Shown here: positions 24,946 to 35,913 of the stretch, one piece after another
How positions within the stretch are numbered: the stretch's first letter is position 1
How the letters are laid out: each line of letters opens with the position of its first letter
Assembly: GCF_001570585.1 (NCBI RefSeq)
Contig: NZ_BBXF01000012.1
Location: forward strand, 57,306-121,305
Source of the DNA: Herbidospora daliensis
GTDB taxonomy: Bacteria; Actinomycetota; Actinomycetes; Streptosporangiales; Streptosporangiaceae
Direction of reading: 5' to 3'
DNA: 64,000 nucleotides
Program-made: the position numbers and the translations under genes
The notes under the pieces: generated by a model
What the model was told of the DNA's origin: nothing
What the model saw: only the letters and a program-made list of their open reading frames with translations
The model's database searches: none

Positions 24946-25800
24946 GTGTTCACGCTCGGCCCCAACCGCTACGGCAAAGCCGAGACCCGGGTCGTGCGGG
25001 TCACCCGGGACGGCGACGCCCACCAGATCAAGGACCTGAACGTCGGCACCGCGTTGTCGGGCGACATGACCGACGTCCACCTGACCGGCGACAACGCCGC
25101 CGTGCTGCCCACCGACACGCAGAAGAACACCGTCTACGCCTTCGCCAAGAAGCACGGCGTCGCCGCGATCGAGGAGTTCGCGCTGCTGCTGGCCCGCCAC
25201 TTCGTCGACGGGCAGCCGACGATCCACCACGCCCGCGTGGAGATCGAGGAGTACACCTGGGAGCGCCGCGGCGCCCACTCCTTCGCCCGGAAGGGCCAGG
25301 AGGTGCGCACCTGCCTGGTCCACTACGACGGCGAGCGGGCGACCGTGGTCTCGGGGCTCAAGGAACTCGTGGTCCTCAACACGACCGACTCGGAGTTCTG
25401 GGGCTACCTCAAGGACGCGTACACGACCCTGCCGGAGACCCGCGACCGGGTGCTGGCGACCGCCGTGACCGCCCGCTGGCGGCACGACGGCGAACCCGCC
25501 GACTGGGAGACCTCCTACACGACGGCCCGGGAGGCCCTGCTCGACGCCTTCGCGACCACCTACAGCCTGTCGCTCCAGCAGACCCTCTACGCCATGGGCG
25601 CCCGGGTGCTGACCGACTGCCCGGACGTCTGCGAGGTCCGCCTCGAACTGCCGAACAGGCACCACTTCCTGGTCGACCTCGACCCGTTCGGCCTCGACAA
25701 CGACGGCGAGGTCTACTTCGCCGCCGACCGCCCCTACGGCCTCATCGAGGGCGCCGTGCTGCGCGACGACGCGCCCGCCGCCGGAAAGGCGTGGGACTGA
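24946..25800 (+). CDS. Urate oxidase (uricase)
   Basis: A 284-residue cofactor-free uricase of two T-fold domains; it oxidises urate to 5-hydroxyisourate. The catalytic Thr/Lys region appears as KNTVYAFAKKH with LPTDTQKN before it. LVVLNTTDSEFWGYLKD and LPNRHHFLVDLDPFGLDNDGEVYFAADRPYGLIEG are typical. GTG start with GGGGGAG upstream. The stop codon shares a base with the next ATG (TGATG), so the FAD-subunit gene is coupled. Confidence 0.94.
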   Translation: MFTLGPNRYGKAETRVVRVTRDGDAHQIKDLNVGTALSGDMTDVHLTGDNAAVLPTDTQKNTVYAFAKKHGVAAIEEFALLLARHFVDGQPTIHHARVEIEEYTWERRGAHSFARKGQEVRTCLVHYDGERATVVSGLKELVVLNTTDSEFWGYLKDAYTTLPETRDRVLATAVTARWRHDGEPADWETSYTTAREALLDAFATTYSLSLQQTLYAMGARVLTDCPDVCEVRLELPNRHHFLVDLDPFGLDNDGEVYFAADRPYGLIEGAVLRDDAPAAGKAWD

Positions 25801-26642
25801 TGGACTTCCTGCGCGCCACCACCTGGGCCGAGGCCCTGCGGATGAAGGCCGACCGGCCCGACGCGACGCCGGTCCAGGGCGGCACCGACGTCATGGTCGA
25901 GATCAACCTCGACAAGGGCCGCCCGGCGGCGCTGCTCGACCTCACGCCGGTGACCGAGCTGACCGGCTGGTCGGTGGAGTCGGAGCACGTCAGGATCGGG
26001 GCGGGGGTGACCTACACCCGGATCATCGCCGAGCTGGCCGACCGGCTGCCCGGCCTGGCCCAGGCGTCCCGCACGGTCGGCTCGCCGCAGATCCGCAACC
26101 GGGGCACGGTGGCCGGCAACCTCGGCGCGGCCTCCCCGGCGGGCGACAGCCACCCGCCGCTGCTCGCGACGGGCGCGATCGTCGAGGCCGAGTCGGTGGA
26201 CGGCCTGCGGATGATCCCGATCGGCGACTTCTACACCGGCGTCAAACGCAACGCGCTGGCCCCTCACGAGCTGATCCGCGCGGTCCACGTGCCGTCGCGG
26301 CGGGGGCCGCAGTACTTCTCCAAGATCGGCACCAGGAACGCGATGGTCATCGCGGTCTGCTCGTTCGGCCTCGCGCTCGACGTGCACGCGCGAACGGTCG
26401 GCACCGGCATCGGCTCGGCCGCCCCCACGCCGCGCCGGGCCGTCGAGGCGGAGGCGTTCCTGGCAGAGAACTGGTCCCCGGGGGATCCCGAGGTGGGCCG
26501 GAGGTTCGGGGAACTCGTCGCCGCGGCGGCCGCCCCGATCGACGACGTCCGGGGCAGCCGCGACTACCGCGTCCACGCCCTGGCCGTGATGGCCCGCCGC
26601 ACGCTCGGCTGGGCCTGGGAAGAACACAGGAGGACGTCATGA
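25800..26642 (+). CDS. Xanthine dehydrogenase-type FAD-binding subunit
   Basis: A 280-residue protein of the molybdopterin dehydrogenase FAD-binding family (XdhB/CoxM type). It has the FAD motif PVQGGTDVMVEIN and AGVTYTRIIAEL, and the IRNRGTVAGNLGAASPAGDSHPPLLA loop. In xanthine dehydrogenase it passes electrons from the iron-sulfur subunit to NAD. The 2Fe-2S gene follows with a 4-bp overlap. The large Moco subunit that would oxidise hypoxanthine or xanthine is absent from this operon and from the window. Confidence 0.9.
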   Translation: MDFLRATTWAEALRMKADRPDATPVQGGTDVMVEINLDKGRPAALLDLTPVTELTGWSVESEHVRIGAGVTYTRIIAELADRLPGLAQASRTVGSPQIRNRGTVAGNLGAASPAGDSHPPLLATGAIVEAESVDGLRMIPIGDFYTGVKRNALAPHELIRAVHVPSRRGPQYFSKIGTRNAMVIAVCSFGLALDVHARTVGTGIGSAAPTPRRAVEAEAFLAENWSPGDPEVGRRFGELVAAAAAPIDDVRGSRDYRVHALAVMARRTLGWAWEEHRRTS

Positions 26643-27115
26643 GGGTCAACGTCACCGTGAACGGCGCGCCGATGACCGCCGACGACGTCTGGCCGGGCGA
26701 GAGCCTGCTCTACGTCCTGCGCGAGCGGCTCGGCCTGCCGGGCGCCAAGAACGCCTGCGAACAGGGCGAGTGCGGCTCGTGCACGGTCTACCTCGACGGG
26801 GTGCCGGTCTGCGCCTGCCTCGTGGCGGCCGGCCAGGCCGAGGGCCGCGAGGTGCGCACCGTCGAGGGGCTCGCCCCCGGCGCGGGGGAGCTCGACGCGG
26901 TGCAGGAGGCGTTCGTCGAGTGCGGCGCCGTCCAGTGCGGTTTCTGTACGCCCGGTCTGATCGTCCAGGCCCACTCGCTCATCGCGGCCCACGACGGGGT
27001 GCCCGCCGACGCCGAGATCCGCGAGCACCTGGCGGGCAACCTGTGCCGGTGCACGGGCTACGAGAAGATCCTGGACGCGGTCCGCCTGGCCGCCCGCCGG
27101 AAGGCCGGTTCGTGA
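26639..27115 (+). CDS. Xanthine dehydrogenase-type [2Fe-2S] subunit
   Basis: A 158-residue protein with both [2Fe-2S] clusters. The plant-type cluster motif is CEQGECGSCTVYLDG with a later Cys (VPVCACLVAAGQ). The helical-domain cluster is CGAVQCGFCTPGLIVQA and GNLCRCTGYEKILDAV. It connects the missing Moco subunit with the FAD subunit. The next gene starts GTGA on its stop. Confidence 0.93.
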   Translation: MRVNVTVNGAPMTADDVWPGESLLYVLRERLGLPGAKNACEQGECGSCTVYLDGVPVCACLVAAGQAEGREVRTVEGLAPGAGELDAVQEAFVECGAVQCGFCTPGLIVQAHSLIAAHDGVPADAEIREHLAGNLCRCTGYEKILDAVRLAARRKAGS

Positions 27116-28440
27116 TCGTCATCGAGAACGCCTACGTCGCCCCGGTCGTCGGCGCGGAGATCCCCGACGGCCACGTCGCGATCGAGGGCAACCGCATCGT
27201 GTCGGTCGGCGCGGGGCCCTTCGAGGGCGACGCCGAGCGGATCGACGGGCGCGGCTGCCTGGTCACCCCCGGGCTGGTCAACACCCACCACCACCTCTAC
27301 CAGTGGGCCTCCCAGGGCCTGGCCCCCGACGGCACCCTGTTCGAGTGGCTCGTGGCCAGCTACCCGGTCTGGGCCCGCATGGACGCCGAGGTGGTGCACG
27401 GCGCGGCCACGGCCGGCCTGGCCTGGCTGGCGCTGTCGGGCTGCTCGACCTCCACCGACCACCACTACGTCTTCCCCAAGGGCCGGGGCGACCTGTTCGC
27501 CGCCGAGATCCAGGCCGCCGCCGAGGTGGGCCTGCGCTTCCACCCGTGCCGGGGCTCGATGGACCGGGGCCGCTCGCAGGGAGGCCTGCCGCCCGACGAG
27601 GTCGTCGAGACCCTCGACGAGATCCTGGCCGAGACCGAGGCCGCCGTACGGAAGTACCACGACCCGCTGTTCGACTCGATGCTCCGGGTGGCCGTCGCGC
27701 CCTGCTCGCCGTTCTCGGTCAGCGGCGACCTGATGCGCCAGGCCGCCGCGCTGGCCAGGGACCTGAAGGTCCGCCTGCACACCCACGGCGCCGAGACCCT
27801 CGACGAGGACGACCACTGCAAGGAGCAGTTCGGCATGCTCCCCGTCGAGTACCTCGAATCGCTCGGCTGGCTCGGCCCCGACGTGTGGATCGCGCACAGC
27901 GTGCACCTCACCGACGCCGACGTCGCCCGCTTCGCCGAGACCGGCACCGGCACCGCCCACTGCCCGTCGTCCAACGGCCGCCTCGGGGCCGGGATCGCCC
28001 GCGTCAGCGAACTGCTCCGCGCGGGCGCGACCGTCGGCCTCGGCGTCGACGGCCCCGGCTCGGCCGAGTTCATCCCGCTCGCCGGGGAGATCCGCCAGGC
28101 GATGCTCATGCAGCGGGCCCGCTACGGACCGCAGGCGCTGACCGTCCGCCAGGCCCTGGAGATCGCCACCATCGGCGGCGCACGCTGCCTGGGCCGCGAG
28201 ACCGAGATCGGCTCGCTCGAACCCGGCAAGCTCGCCGACGTCGCGGTCTGGCGGGTCGACGGCCCCTACGCCGCCGCCTCCGACCCGCTCGTGGCGCTCG
28301 GCTACGGCCAGACACCCCCGCTGGCCAGGCTGATCGTCAACGGCGTGACCGTCGTCGAAGACGGCGAGCTGCGCACCGTCTCCGGCGAGGCCGCCGGAGC
28401 GGCGGGGGCGCGGGCGCACGCGCGACTGCTTCGGTCATGA
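27112..28440 (+). CDS. 8-oxoguanine deaminase-type amidohydrolase
   Basis: A 442-residue amidohydrolase of the 8-oxoguanine/guanine/cytosine deaminase group. Metal ligands are in LVNTHHHLYQWASQG (HxH), RLHTHGAETLDED, VWIAHSVHL and LGVDGPGSAE. The long HHHLYQW form and its position between XDH genes and allantoin genes are typical of the 8-oxoguanine deaminases that give urate. Thus it could feed urate into the pathway without XDH. Guanine deaminase activity is an alternative. Confidence 0.88.
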   Translation: MIVIENAYVAPVVGAEIPDGHVAIEGNRIVSVGAGPFEGDAERIDGRGCLVTPGLVNTHHHLYQWASQGLAPDGTLFEWLVASYPVWARMDAEVVHGAATAGLAWLALSGCSTSTDHHYVFPKGRGDLFAAEIQAAAEVGLRFHPCRGSMDRGRSQGGLPPDEVVETLDEILAETEAAVRKYHDPLFDSMLRVAVAPCSPFSVSGDLMRQAAALARDLKVRLHTHGAETLDEDDHCKEQFGMLPVEYLESLGWLGPDVWIAHSVHLTDADVARFAETGTGTAHCPSSNGRLGAGIARVSELLRAGATVGLGVDGPGSAEFIPLAGEIRQAMLMQRARYGPQALTVRQALEIATIGGARCLGRETEIGSLEPGKLADVAVWRVDGPYAAASDPLVALGYGQTPPLARLIVNGVTVVEDGELRTVSGEAAGAAGARAHARLLRS

Positions 28441-28447
28441 TGACGGC

Positions 28448-29599
28448 ATGAAGGATCACCGTGTCGGTCACGTCGTCATCGCACCGGACAAGTTCAAGGG
28501 CTCGCTGACCGCCCCCGAGGTCGCCCACCGCGTCGCCGCCGGCCTCGGCGACGTGCCGGTCGTGCTCCTGCCCGTCGCCGACGGCGGCGACGGCACCGTC
28601 GACGCGGTCGCGGCCTGCGGCTTCACCCGCGTCGAGGTGGAGGTGACCGGGCCGACGGGTCAGCCGGTCCGGGCCTCCTACGCCGTCAAGGACGACACCG
28701 CCGTGGTCGAGATGGCCGAGGCGTCCGGCCTGCGCCGCCTGCCCGGCGGGCTCGAACCGCTGACCGCCACCAGCTACGGCACCGGCGAGCTGATCGCCCA
28801 CGCGCTCCGGGGCGGCGCGACCAAGATCGTGCTCGGCCTGGGCGGCAGCGCCTGCACCGACGGCGGCACCGGCCTGGCCCGCGCCCTGGGCGCCCGTTTC
28901 CTCGACGCCTCCGGCGCGGAGCTGCCCCTGGGCGGCGGCGCGCTGGTGAACCTGGCCACCATCGACCTGTCCGGCTTCGACGCGGGCGCCGCCGAGTACG
29001 TCGTCGCCTCCGACGTCGACAACCCCCTGCTCGGCCCCCACGGCGCGGCGGCCGTCTACGCCCCGCAGAAGGGCGCCGACGCCGACCAGGTGAAGCTCCT
29101 GGAGACCGGCCTGGCCCGGCTCGCGGCCGTCGCCGTGCACACCCACGGCCTGACCGGCGCGGTCGAGCACGACGGGATCGTGCGCGCGATGGGCGTCGCC
29201 GGTCAGCCCGGCGCCGGGGCGGCCGGGGGCGTCGGCTTCGCCGCCCTCGCCTTCCTGGACGCCGCCATCCGGCCCGGCATCGCCTACCTGCTCGGCCTGC
29301 TCGACTTCGACACCCACGTCGAGGGCGCCCGCCTGGTCGTCACCGGCGAGGGCTCCCTCGACGAGCAGTCGCTGCGCGGCAAGGCCCCCGTCGGGGTCGC
29401 GAACGCCGCCATGCGGCACGGCGTGCCGGTGGTCGCGGTCTGCGGCCGCCGCAGCGTCGCCGCCGACGACCTGCGCAAGGCCGGGATCGAGGCGGCGTAC
29501 GCGCTCACCGACCTCGAACCCGACCCCGAGATCTGCATGGCCCAGGCCGGGCCGCTGCTGGAGCGGCTCGTGGCGGGCAGCGTGAAAGCACACCTGTGA
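28448..29599 (+). CDS. Glycerate kinase
   Basis: A 383-residue GarK-family glycerate kinase. Typical stretches are [76 protein letters not shown] and [26 protein letters not shown]. In this context it finishes the use of glyoxylate from allantoate (glyoxylate to tartronate semialdehyde to glycerate to phosphoglycerate); the two intermediate enzymes are not present here. It is 7 bp after the deaminase gene. Confidence 0.92.
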   Translation: MKDHRVGHVVIAPDKFKGSLTAPEVAHRVAAGLGDVPVVLLPVADGGDGTVDAVAACGFTRVEVEVTGPTGQPVRASYAVKDDTAVVEMAEASGLRRLPGGLEPLTATSYGTGELIAHALRGGATKIVLGLGGSACTDGGTGLARALGARFLDASGAELPLGGGALVNLATIDLSGFDAGAAEYVVASDVDNPLLGPHGAAAVYAPQKGADADQVKLLETGLARLAAVAVHTHGLTGAVEHDGIVRAMGVAGQPGAGAAGGVGFAALAFLDAAIRPGIAYLLGLLDFDTHVEGARLVVTGEGSLDEQSLRGKAPVGVANAAMRHGVPVVAVCGRRSVAADDLRKAGIEAAYALTDLEPDPEICMAQAGPLLERLVAGSVKAHL

Positions 29600-29609
29600 A
29601 GGAGCATCT

Positions 29610-30890
29610 GTGACGGTTCTGGTGCGGTCGCGCCGGGTGGTCACCCCCGACGGGGTGCGGCCACTCGGGGTCGACGTCGTCGACGGGCGGATCGCTGGGC
29701 TGGTGCCGTACGACGCCGGCGGCGGGCTCGACCTCGGTGACGTCGCGCTGCTGCCCGGCCTGGTCGACACGCACGTCCACGTGAACGAGCCCGGCCGCAC
29801 CCACTGGGAGGGCTTCGCCACCGCCACCCGGGCGGCCGCGGCCGGGGGCGTGACCACGGTCGTCGACATGCCGCTCAACTCGCTGCCGCCGACCACGACC
29901 GTGCCGAACCTGGAGATCAAGAAGAAGGCCGCCCGGGGCCAGATCGCGGTCGACGTCGGCTTCTGGGGCGGCGCGATCCCCGGCAACCTCGGCGACCTGC
30001 GACCCCTGTGGGACGCCGGGGTGTTCGGCGTGAAGTGCTTCCTGTCGCCGTCGGGCGTCGACGAGTTCCCCGCCCTCGACCCGAACGGGCTCACCCTGGC
30101 GCTGCGCGAACTGGCCCGCTTCGACGGCCTGCTGATCGCGCACGCCGAGGACCCCTGGACCCTCACCGAGCCGACCGGCCCCTCCTACGCCGAGTTCCTC
30201 GGCTCCCGCACCCCCGACGCCGAGGTGCGGGCCATCGAGACGGTCGTCGCGGTGGCCCGCGAGACCGGCGCGCGGGCGCACATCGTGCACGTCTCCGCCG
30301 GCGACGCGATCCCCGTCCTGCGGGCGGCGCAGGAGGCGGGCGTGCGGATCACCGCCGAGACCTGCCCCCACTACCTGACCCTCAGCGCCGAGGAGGTCAC
30401 CGGCACCGCGTTCAAGTGCTGCCCGCCGATCCGCGAGGCGGCCAACCGCGACGCGCTGTGGGCCGGGCTGGCCGACGGCACCCTGATGGGCGTCGTCTCC
30501 GACCACTCGCCGTGCCCGGCCGACATGAAGAGCCCCGATGACTTCGCGATGGCGTGGGGCGGCATCTCCTCCCTCCAGCTCGGCCTGCCGGTCATCTGGA
30601 CGGAGGCGTCGGCCCGGGGCTTCTCCCTGGACGACGTGGTCCGGTGGATGGCACGCGGGCCCGCCGACTTCGCGGGGCTGGCGTACAAGGGGCGGATCGA
30701 GGCCGGGGCCGACGCCGACCTGGTGGCCTTCGACCCCGAGGCGGCCTTCGTCGTGGACGCCGGCGAACTCGCCCACAAGAACCCGGTGACCGCCTACCAG
30801 GGGCGGGCGCTGCGGGGCGTCGTCCAGCAGACCTGGCTTCGCGGTGCGGCCCCCGGCCACGGCCGGTTCCTGACGAGAGGTGCCCGATGA
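29610..30890 (+). CDS. allB: Allantoinase
   Basis: A 426-residue cyclic amidohydrolase that opens allantoin to allantoate. The metal site has [20 protein letters not shown] and the carboxylated Lys in [11 protein letters not shown], with [13 protein letters not shown] and [11 protein letters not shown] following. The serine-rich SDHSPC motif separates allantoinase from dihydroorotase. GTG start with AAGGAG before it. A 4-bp overlap joins it to allantoicase. Confidence 0.94.
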   Translation: MTVLVRSRRVVTPDGVRPLGVDVVDGRIAGLVPYDAGGGLDLGDVALLPGLVDTHVHVNEPGRTHWEGFATATRAAAAGGVTTVVDMPLNSLPPTTTVPNLEIKKKAARGQIAVDVGFWGGAIPGNLGDLRPLWDAGVFGVKCFLSPSGVDEFPALDPNGLTLALRELARFDGLLIAHAEDPWTLTEPTGPSYAEFLGSRTPDAEVRAIETVVAVARETGARAHIVHVSAGDAIPVLRAAQEAGVRITAETCPHYLTLSAEEVTGTAFKCCPPIREAANRDALWAGLADGTLMGVVSDHSPCPADMKSPDDFAMAWGGISSLQLGLPVIWTEASARGFSLDDVVRWMARGPADFAGLAYKGRIEAGADADLVAFDPEAAFVVDAGELAHKNPVTAYQGRALRGVVQQTWLRGAAPGHGRFLTRGAR

Positions 30891-31828
30891 CCTTCCGCCA
30901 CCTGCCCGACCTCGCCCTGCGCGGCAACGGCGGCTCGGTGATCGCCGCCAACGACGAGGCGTTCGCCGAACGCCAGGCGCTGATCCTGCCGCACCGCGCC
31001 CAGTTCCACACCCACGACTTCGGCGCCAAGGGCCAGATCTACGACGGCTGGGAGACCCGCCGCCGCCGCACCACCGGGCACGACTGGGCGATCGTCCGGC
31101 TCGGGCTGCCCGGCGTCGTGCGCGGCCTGGTGATCGACACCGCCTGGTTCAAGGGCAACTACCCGCCTTACGCCTCGGTCGACGCCTGCGCGGTCGACGA
31201 GCCGCTGCCGCACGAGGAGCTGACCGGCTGGACCGAGATCCTGCCCAGGAGCCCCCTGGGCGGCGACCGCGAGCACGAGTTCACCGTCGACGACCCCGAC
31301 CGCTACACCCACGTGCGGCTCAACATCTACCCCGACGGGGGAGTGGCCCGCTTCCGCGTGCACGGCGAGGTCGTGCCCGACCCCCGGTTCCTGCACGGCC
31401 TGACGATCGACCTGGCCGCGCTCGCCAACGGCGCCCTGGTGACCGACTGCTCCAACCAGTTCTACAGCTCGCCCAACAACGTCATCGCCCCCGGCCTGGC
31501 CCGCCACCAGGCCGAAGGCTGGGAGACCGCCCGCCGCCGCGACGACGGCAACGACTGGCTGGTGGTCCGCCTGGCCGGCCGCGGCACGATCGCCGTCGCC
31601 GAGATCGACACCACCCACCTGGTCTTCAACGCCCCCGGCTGGGTGTCGCTGTCGGGCCGCGACGGCGACGGCGACTGGTTCAGCCTCCTCGGCAAGACCC
31701 GCCTGCAACCCGACGCCCAGCACCGTTTCCGCCTGGACGCCGACCGCCCGGTGACCCACGTGAAGTGCGACATCTACCCCGACGGCGGCCTGGCCAGGCT
31801 CCGCCTCCTGGGCGACCTGTCTTCCTAG
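30887..31828 (+). CDS. alc: Allantoicase
   Basis: A 313-residue enzyme of two repeated jelly-roll domains that hydrolyses allantoate to ureidoglycolate and urea. The internal repeat is plain: [21 protein letters not shown] in the first half matches [21 protein letters not shown] in the second, and [16 protein letters not shown] matches [16 protein letters not shown]. It is the last gene of the operon and is followed by a strong hairpin. A ureidoglycolate lyase gene is not present here. Confidence 0.95.
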   Translation: MTFRHLPDLALRGNGGSVIAANDEAFAERQALILPHRAQFHTHDFGAKGQIYDGWETRRRRTTGHDWAIVRLGLPGVVRGLVIDTAWFKGNYPPYASVDACAVDEPLPHEELTGWTEILPRSPLGGDREHEFTVDDPDRYTHVRLNIYPDGGVARFRVHGEVVPDPRFLHGLTIDLAALANGALVTDCSNQFYSSPNNVIAPGLARHQAEGWETARRRDDGNDWLVVRLAGRGTIAVAEIDTTHLVFNAPGWVSLSGRDGDGDWFSLLGKTRLQPDAQHRFRLDADRPVTHVKCDIYPDGGLARLRLLGDLSS

Positions 31829-31841
31829 GCGGATTCATGGT

Positions 31842-31878
31842 GCGAGCCGCGGACGGCCGAAGGCCAGCCGCGGCTCGC
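31842..31878. terminator. Bidirectional terminator after allantoicase and PASTA kinase genes
   Basis: GCGAGCCGCGG (31842-31852) pairs with CCGCGGCTCGC (31868-31878), and an inner GGCC-GAA-GGCC extends the stem. It lies between the convergent genes. Confidence 0.8.
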
Positions 31879-31883
31879 TTGCG

Positions 31884-33812
31884 TTAATACCACAGATTGA
31901 TCGTGCTGCCCGCCGGCACCTGGCCGAGCGGGTTCTGGCCGCGCACGCGCTTGCCGTGAGCGTCGCCGCCGGGACGGCCGCGGGAGAACAGCTTGTGGAC
32001 CTGCACCCGGAAGCCGGCCGCCTCTAACTCGCGCTTGGCCTGGTTGACGTCCTTGAACCGGACGTCGGGCACCGGTACGAAGTCGGGGGCGGCGACCGAC
32101 GGGTCCTGCTCCCAGGGCCACTTCCAGCCGGTGTCGGGGCCGCGCGAGACGGTGAGGCAGACGCGGGCGCCCTTGTCGACCTCGGCGCCGGCGATCGGCT
32201 CCTGGGCGATGACGGTGCCCTGCTGGGTCTCGTCGACGACCTCGTTGATGCAGCTCGGGTCGAAGCCGTTCTCGCGCATCATCGCCTCGGCCTGGTCGCG
32301 CGGCATGTTCACCACGTCGGGCAGCAGCAGGCCCATGCTGACGGCGAGGATGACGTTGGAGCCCTTCTCGACCTTCTTGCCGACGACGGGGTCGGTCTTG
32401 ATCACCAGGCCGCGCGCGATGGTGTCGCTCGGGGTGCGGCGGACGCGCGAGACGTTGAGCCCCGCCTCCGAGATCTTGACTCGGGCGTCGGCCTCGGTGC
32501 TGCCCTCGACCTTGGGCACGGACACCATCTCGGGCCCGCGCGAGGCGATGATCGTGATCACCGTGCCGCGCTCGGCCTCGACGCCCTTGGCCGGGCTGGT
32601 CTCCAGCACCATGTCCTTGGGCACCTTGGCGTCGTAGCGGCCCTCGGCGATCTTGATGGTGAAGCCGCTGCTCTCGGCGAGCTGGCGGGCCGCCTCGACG
32701 TTGCGCTGCACCAGGTCGGGCACGATCGCGGTGCGCGGCGCGGTGAAATACCACCCGCTGAACGCGATGCCGCCCACCATCACCAGCGCCAGCACGACGA
32801 TGCCCCAGTTGACCCGGAACCCGCGCCGCGACCTCGGCGGCGTGGTCGGCGGCATCTGGATGGCCGGCTGGATCATCGTGTGCGAGCCGGTGTGGGAGCC
32901 CGCGTGGAACGCCTGGTCGACCTGGGCGGGACGCGGCTGGGCCGAGTGGCGCCCGGTCGTGGCGGCGGGCAGGGTGCGGTGCACCTCGACGGCCGCCACC
33001 AGCATCGCGTTGGCGTCGCGCGGCCGGTCGGCCGGGTCTTTGGCGGTGGCCGTCGCCACCAGCGCGTCGAGCGCGGGCGCGATGTCGTAGGAGAACGACG
33101 ACGGCGCCGGCACCGACTCGTGGACGTGGCGGTAGGCGACCGACACCGGGCTCTCGCCGCCGAACGGCTGACGCCCGGTGAGCAGCTCGAACAGCATGAT
33201 CCCGGCGGCGTAGACGTCGGCGCGGACGTCGGCCTGGCCGGTGGTGACCTGCTCGGGGGCCATGTAGCCGACCGTGCCGATCATCACGCCGGAGCGGGTC
33301 TGGTTGCCGCCCTCGATCGCGCGCACCAGCCCGAAGTCGACGACCTTGACCCGGCCGTCTTCGGTCATCAGCACGTTCTCGGGCTTCACGTCGCGGTGGA
33401 TCAGCCCGGCCTGGTGGGCGCTGCCGAGCGCCGCCAGCACCGGGATCATGATCTCCAGGGCCTCACGCGGGGCGAGCGGCCCCCGCTCGTCGAGCACCGC
33501 CCGCAGCGTCTTGCCCGGGAAGTACTCCATCGACAGGTAGACGTGGTCGCCGTCGGTCCCCTGGTCGAAGACGTGCACGATGTTGGGATGCGACAGCGAG
33601 GCGACCGACTTGGCCTCGCCGATGAAACGCCGGACGAACTGCGGGTCCTCCGCGAGCGACCGGTGCATCACCTTGATCGCGACCATGCGGTCGAGCCGGA
33701 CGTCCAGAGCCAGATAGACGGACGCCATGCCGCCCCGGGCGATCCGGGACTCGACGCGGTAGCGACCGTCGAGCGTATGCCCGACGAGCGGATCGGAAAG
33801 CGTCGTGTCCAC
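31884..33812 (-). CDS. PASTA-domain serine/threonine protein kinase
   Basis: A 642-residue membrane kinase. The cytosolic kinase domain (about 18-280) has the glycine loop IARGGMASVYLA, Lys47 in VAIKVM, HRDVKPENVLM, DFG at 159-161 and GTVGYMAPEQVT. A Pro-rich juxtamembrane stretch precedes a single helix (about 336-356). Four extracellular PASTA repeats follow, which bind muropeptides or lipid II. It has the shape of PknB/PknL-type kinases that tune cell-wall growth. An Rv2175c-like gene 3.5 kb away suggests the PknL relation, since Rv2175c is a PknL substrate in mycobacteria. Confidence 0.93.
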   Translation of the reverse strand: MDTTLSDPLVGHTLDGRYRVESRIARGGMASVYLALDVRLDRMVAIKVMHRSLAEDPQFVRRFIGEAKSVASLSHPNIVHVFDQGTDGDHVYLSMEYFPGKTLRAVLDERGPLAPREALEIMIPVLAALGSAHQAGLIHRDVKPENVLMTEDGRVKVVDFGLVRAIEGGNQTRSGVMIGTVGYMAPEQVTTGQADVRADVYAAGIMLFELLTGRQPFGGESPVSVAYRHVHESVPAPSSFSYDIAPALDALVATATAKDPADRPRDANAMLVAAVEVHRTLPAATTGRHSAQPRPAQVDQAFHAGSHTGSHTMIQPAIQMPPTTPPRSRRGFRVNWGIVVLALVMVGGIAFSGWYFTAPRTAIVPDLVQRNVEAARQLAESSGFTIKIAEGRYDAKVPKDMVLETSPAKGVEAERGTVITIIASRGPEMVSVPKVEGSTEADARVKISEAGLNVSRVRRTPSDTIARGLVIKTDPVVGKKVEKGSNVILAVSMGLLLPDVVNMPRDQAEAMMRENGFDPSCINEVVDETQQGTVIAQEPIAGAEVDKGARVCLTVSRGPDTGWKWPWEQDPSVAAPDFVPVPDVRFKDVNQAKRELEAAGFRVQVHKLFSRGRPGGDAHGKRVRGQNPLGQVPAGSTINLWY

Positions 33813-33884
33813 GGCCTCGAGTTTACGGGTGATTTGCCACGTGCTGAGTGCAGGAATCCCAAACCGAGACCGAAACAGGAAGGT

Positions 33885-34661
<777 letters not shown>

Positions 34662-34862
34662 TCAGCCTCCCTGGACCGCGGTGAGCACTTCGACCCGGTC
34701 GCCGTCGGCCAGCACGGTCGCGTCCCACGCGCCCCTGCTGACCACCTCGTCGTTGACGGCCACCGCGATCCCGGTGGCCTGGGCCGTCAGTTGGTGTACG
34801 GCTTGCGTGACCGTCGCCCCGTCGTCGAGGTCGCAGGGTCCGCCGTTGACAGTGATGCGCAT
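34662..34862 (-). CDS. thiS: Sulfur carrier protein ThiS
   Basis: A 66-residue ubiquitin-like protein ending in Gly-Gly (TAVQGG), the site of thiocarboxylation. MRITVNGGPCDLDDGATV at the N-terminus and VAVNDEVVSRGAWDATVLADGDRVEV are typical. Its ATG begins directly after the thiO stop codon. Confidence 0.95.
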   Translation of the reverse strand: MRITVNGGPCDLDDGATVTQAVHQLTAQATGIAVAVNDEVVSRGAWDATVLADGDRVEVLTAVQGG

Positions 34863-35909
34863 CTAGATCCTCGCGGGGGAGCATTCGGGCATGAGATCGG
34901 CTTCGCCGAAGAAGCCGGCCACGACGGCGTCGGCCGTCAGCGGGGCGAGCAGCACGCCCGCCCGGTGGTGGCCGGCGGCCACCCACACGCCGCCGTGCCT
35001 GCCGACGTAGGGGAGGTTGTCGGGGGTGCCGGGCCGCAGCCCGGCGAAGGTCTCGGCCAGGTCGAGCTCGGTGATGCCCGGGACGATCTCGCGGGCGTCG
35101 CGCAGCAGCTCGTAGACCCCGCCGGCGGTCACCCGGGTGTCGAACCCGAGCTCCTCCATCGTCGCGCCGACCACGATCTCGCCGTCGTCGCGGGGGACCA
35201 GGTAGACCTCGGAGCCGCGCACGGTGGCGCGTACACACTTCGACAGGAAGCCGCGCGGGCCGCGCAGCCGCAGGATCTGCCCCTTGACCGGCCTGATGGG
35301 CAGGCCGGGCAGCAGGCTCGGCGACCAGGCCCCGGCGGCGACCACGACGTGCCCGGCCGACAGGTCGTCGAGCGAGGCGATGCGCTCCCTGACGATCCGG
35401 CCGCCCGCGTTCTGGAGCGCCTGCTGCAGCGCCTGGGCGACCCGCCGGGGGTTCACCCACAGGTCGTCGCGGGCCAGCAGCCCGCCGCGCACGTTGGGCG
35501 AGAGCATGGGCTCGGCCTGCCGGCACTGCCGCCCGGTCAGCCGCTCCACCCGCAGCCCGAGCTTCTCCTCGAACGCGGCCAGCTCGTCGAGCTGGGCCAG
35601 GTCGTCGGCGTCGTAGGCGACCTCGACCGTGCCGTCGCCGCGCAGGTCGACGGGGATCCCGCTGGCCGCCTCCAGCTCGCCCGCGAACGCGGGCCACCGT
35701 TCGAGGGAGGCCAGGCCGAGCCGCAGCAGCGGCTCCTCGGTGTAGGTGACCTCGCTGACGGGCGCGAGCATGCCCGCCGAGGCGCGCGTCGCCCGCGCGC
35801 CCGGGTCGGGGTCGGCCAGCGTGACGGTGAGGCCCCGCGTGGCGGCCCGCCAGGCGATCGACAGGCCGGCGATGCCGCCGCCGATCACGAACACGTCTGA
35901 AGCGTTCAT
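34863..35909 (-). CDS. thiO: Glycine oxidase
   Basis: A 348-residue FAD-dependent oxidase that makes dehydroglycine for thiazole formation. The Rossmann motif DVFVIGGGIAGLSIAWRAA is at the N-terminus. ASAGMLAPVSE, GGLLARDDLWVNPRRVAQAL, PVKGQILRLRG and NLPYVGRHGGVWVAAGHHRAGVLLAPLTAD are characteristic. The start MNASDVF is preferred because the next in-frame codons upstream belong to the riboswitch; GGGAG lies in front of it. Confidence 0.93.
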   Translation of the reverse strand: MNASDVFVIGGGIAGLSIAWRAATRGLTVTLADPDPGARATRASAGMLAPVSEVTYTEEPLLRLGLASLERWPAFAGELEAASGIPVDLRGDGTVEVAYDADDLAQLDELAAFEEKLGLRVERLTGRQCRQAEPMLSPNVRGGLLARDDLWVNPRRVAQALQQALQNAGGRIVRERIASLDDLSAGHVVVAAGAWSPSLLPGLPIRPVKGQILRLRGPRGFLSKCVRATVRGSEVYLVPRDDGEIVVGATMEELGFDTRVTAGGVYELLRDAREIVPGITELDLAETFAGLRPGTPDNLPYVGRHGGVWVAAGHHRAGVLLAPLTADAVVAGFFGEADLMPECSPARI

Positions 35910-35913
35910 CCGC

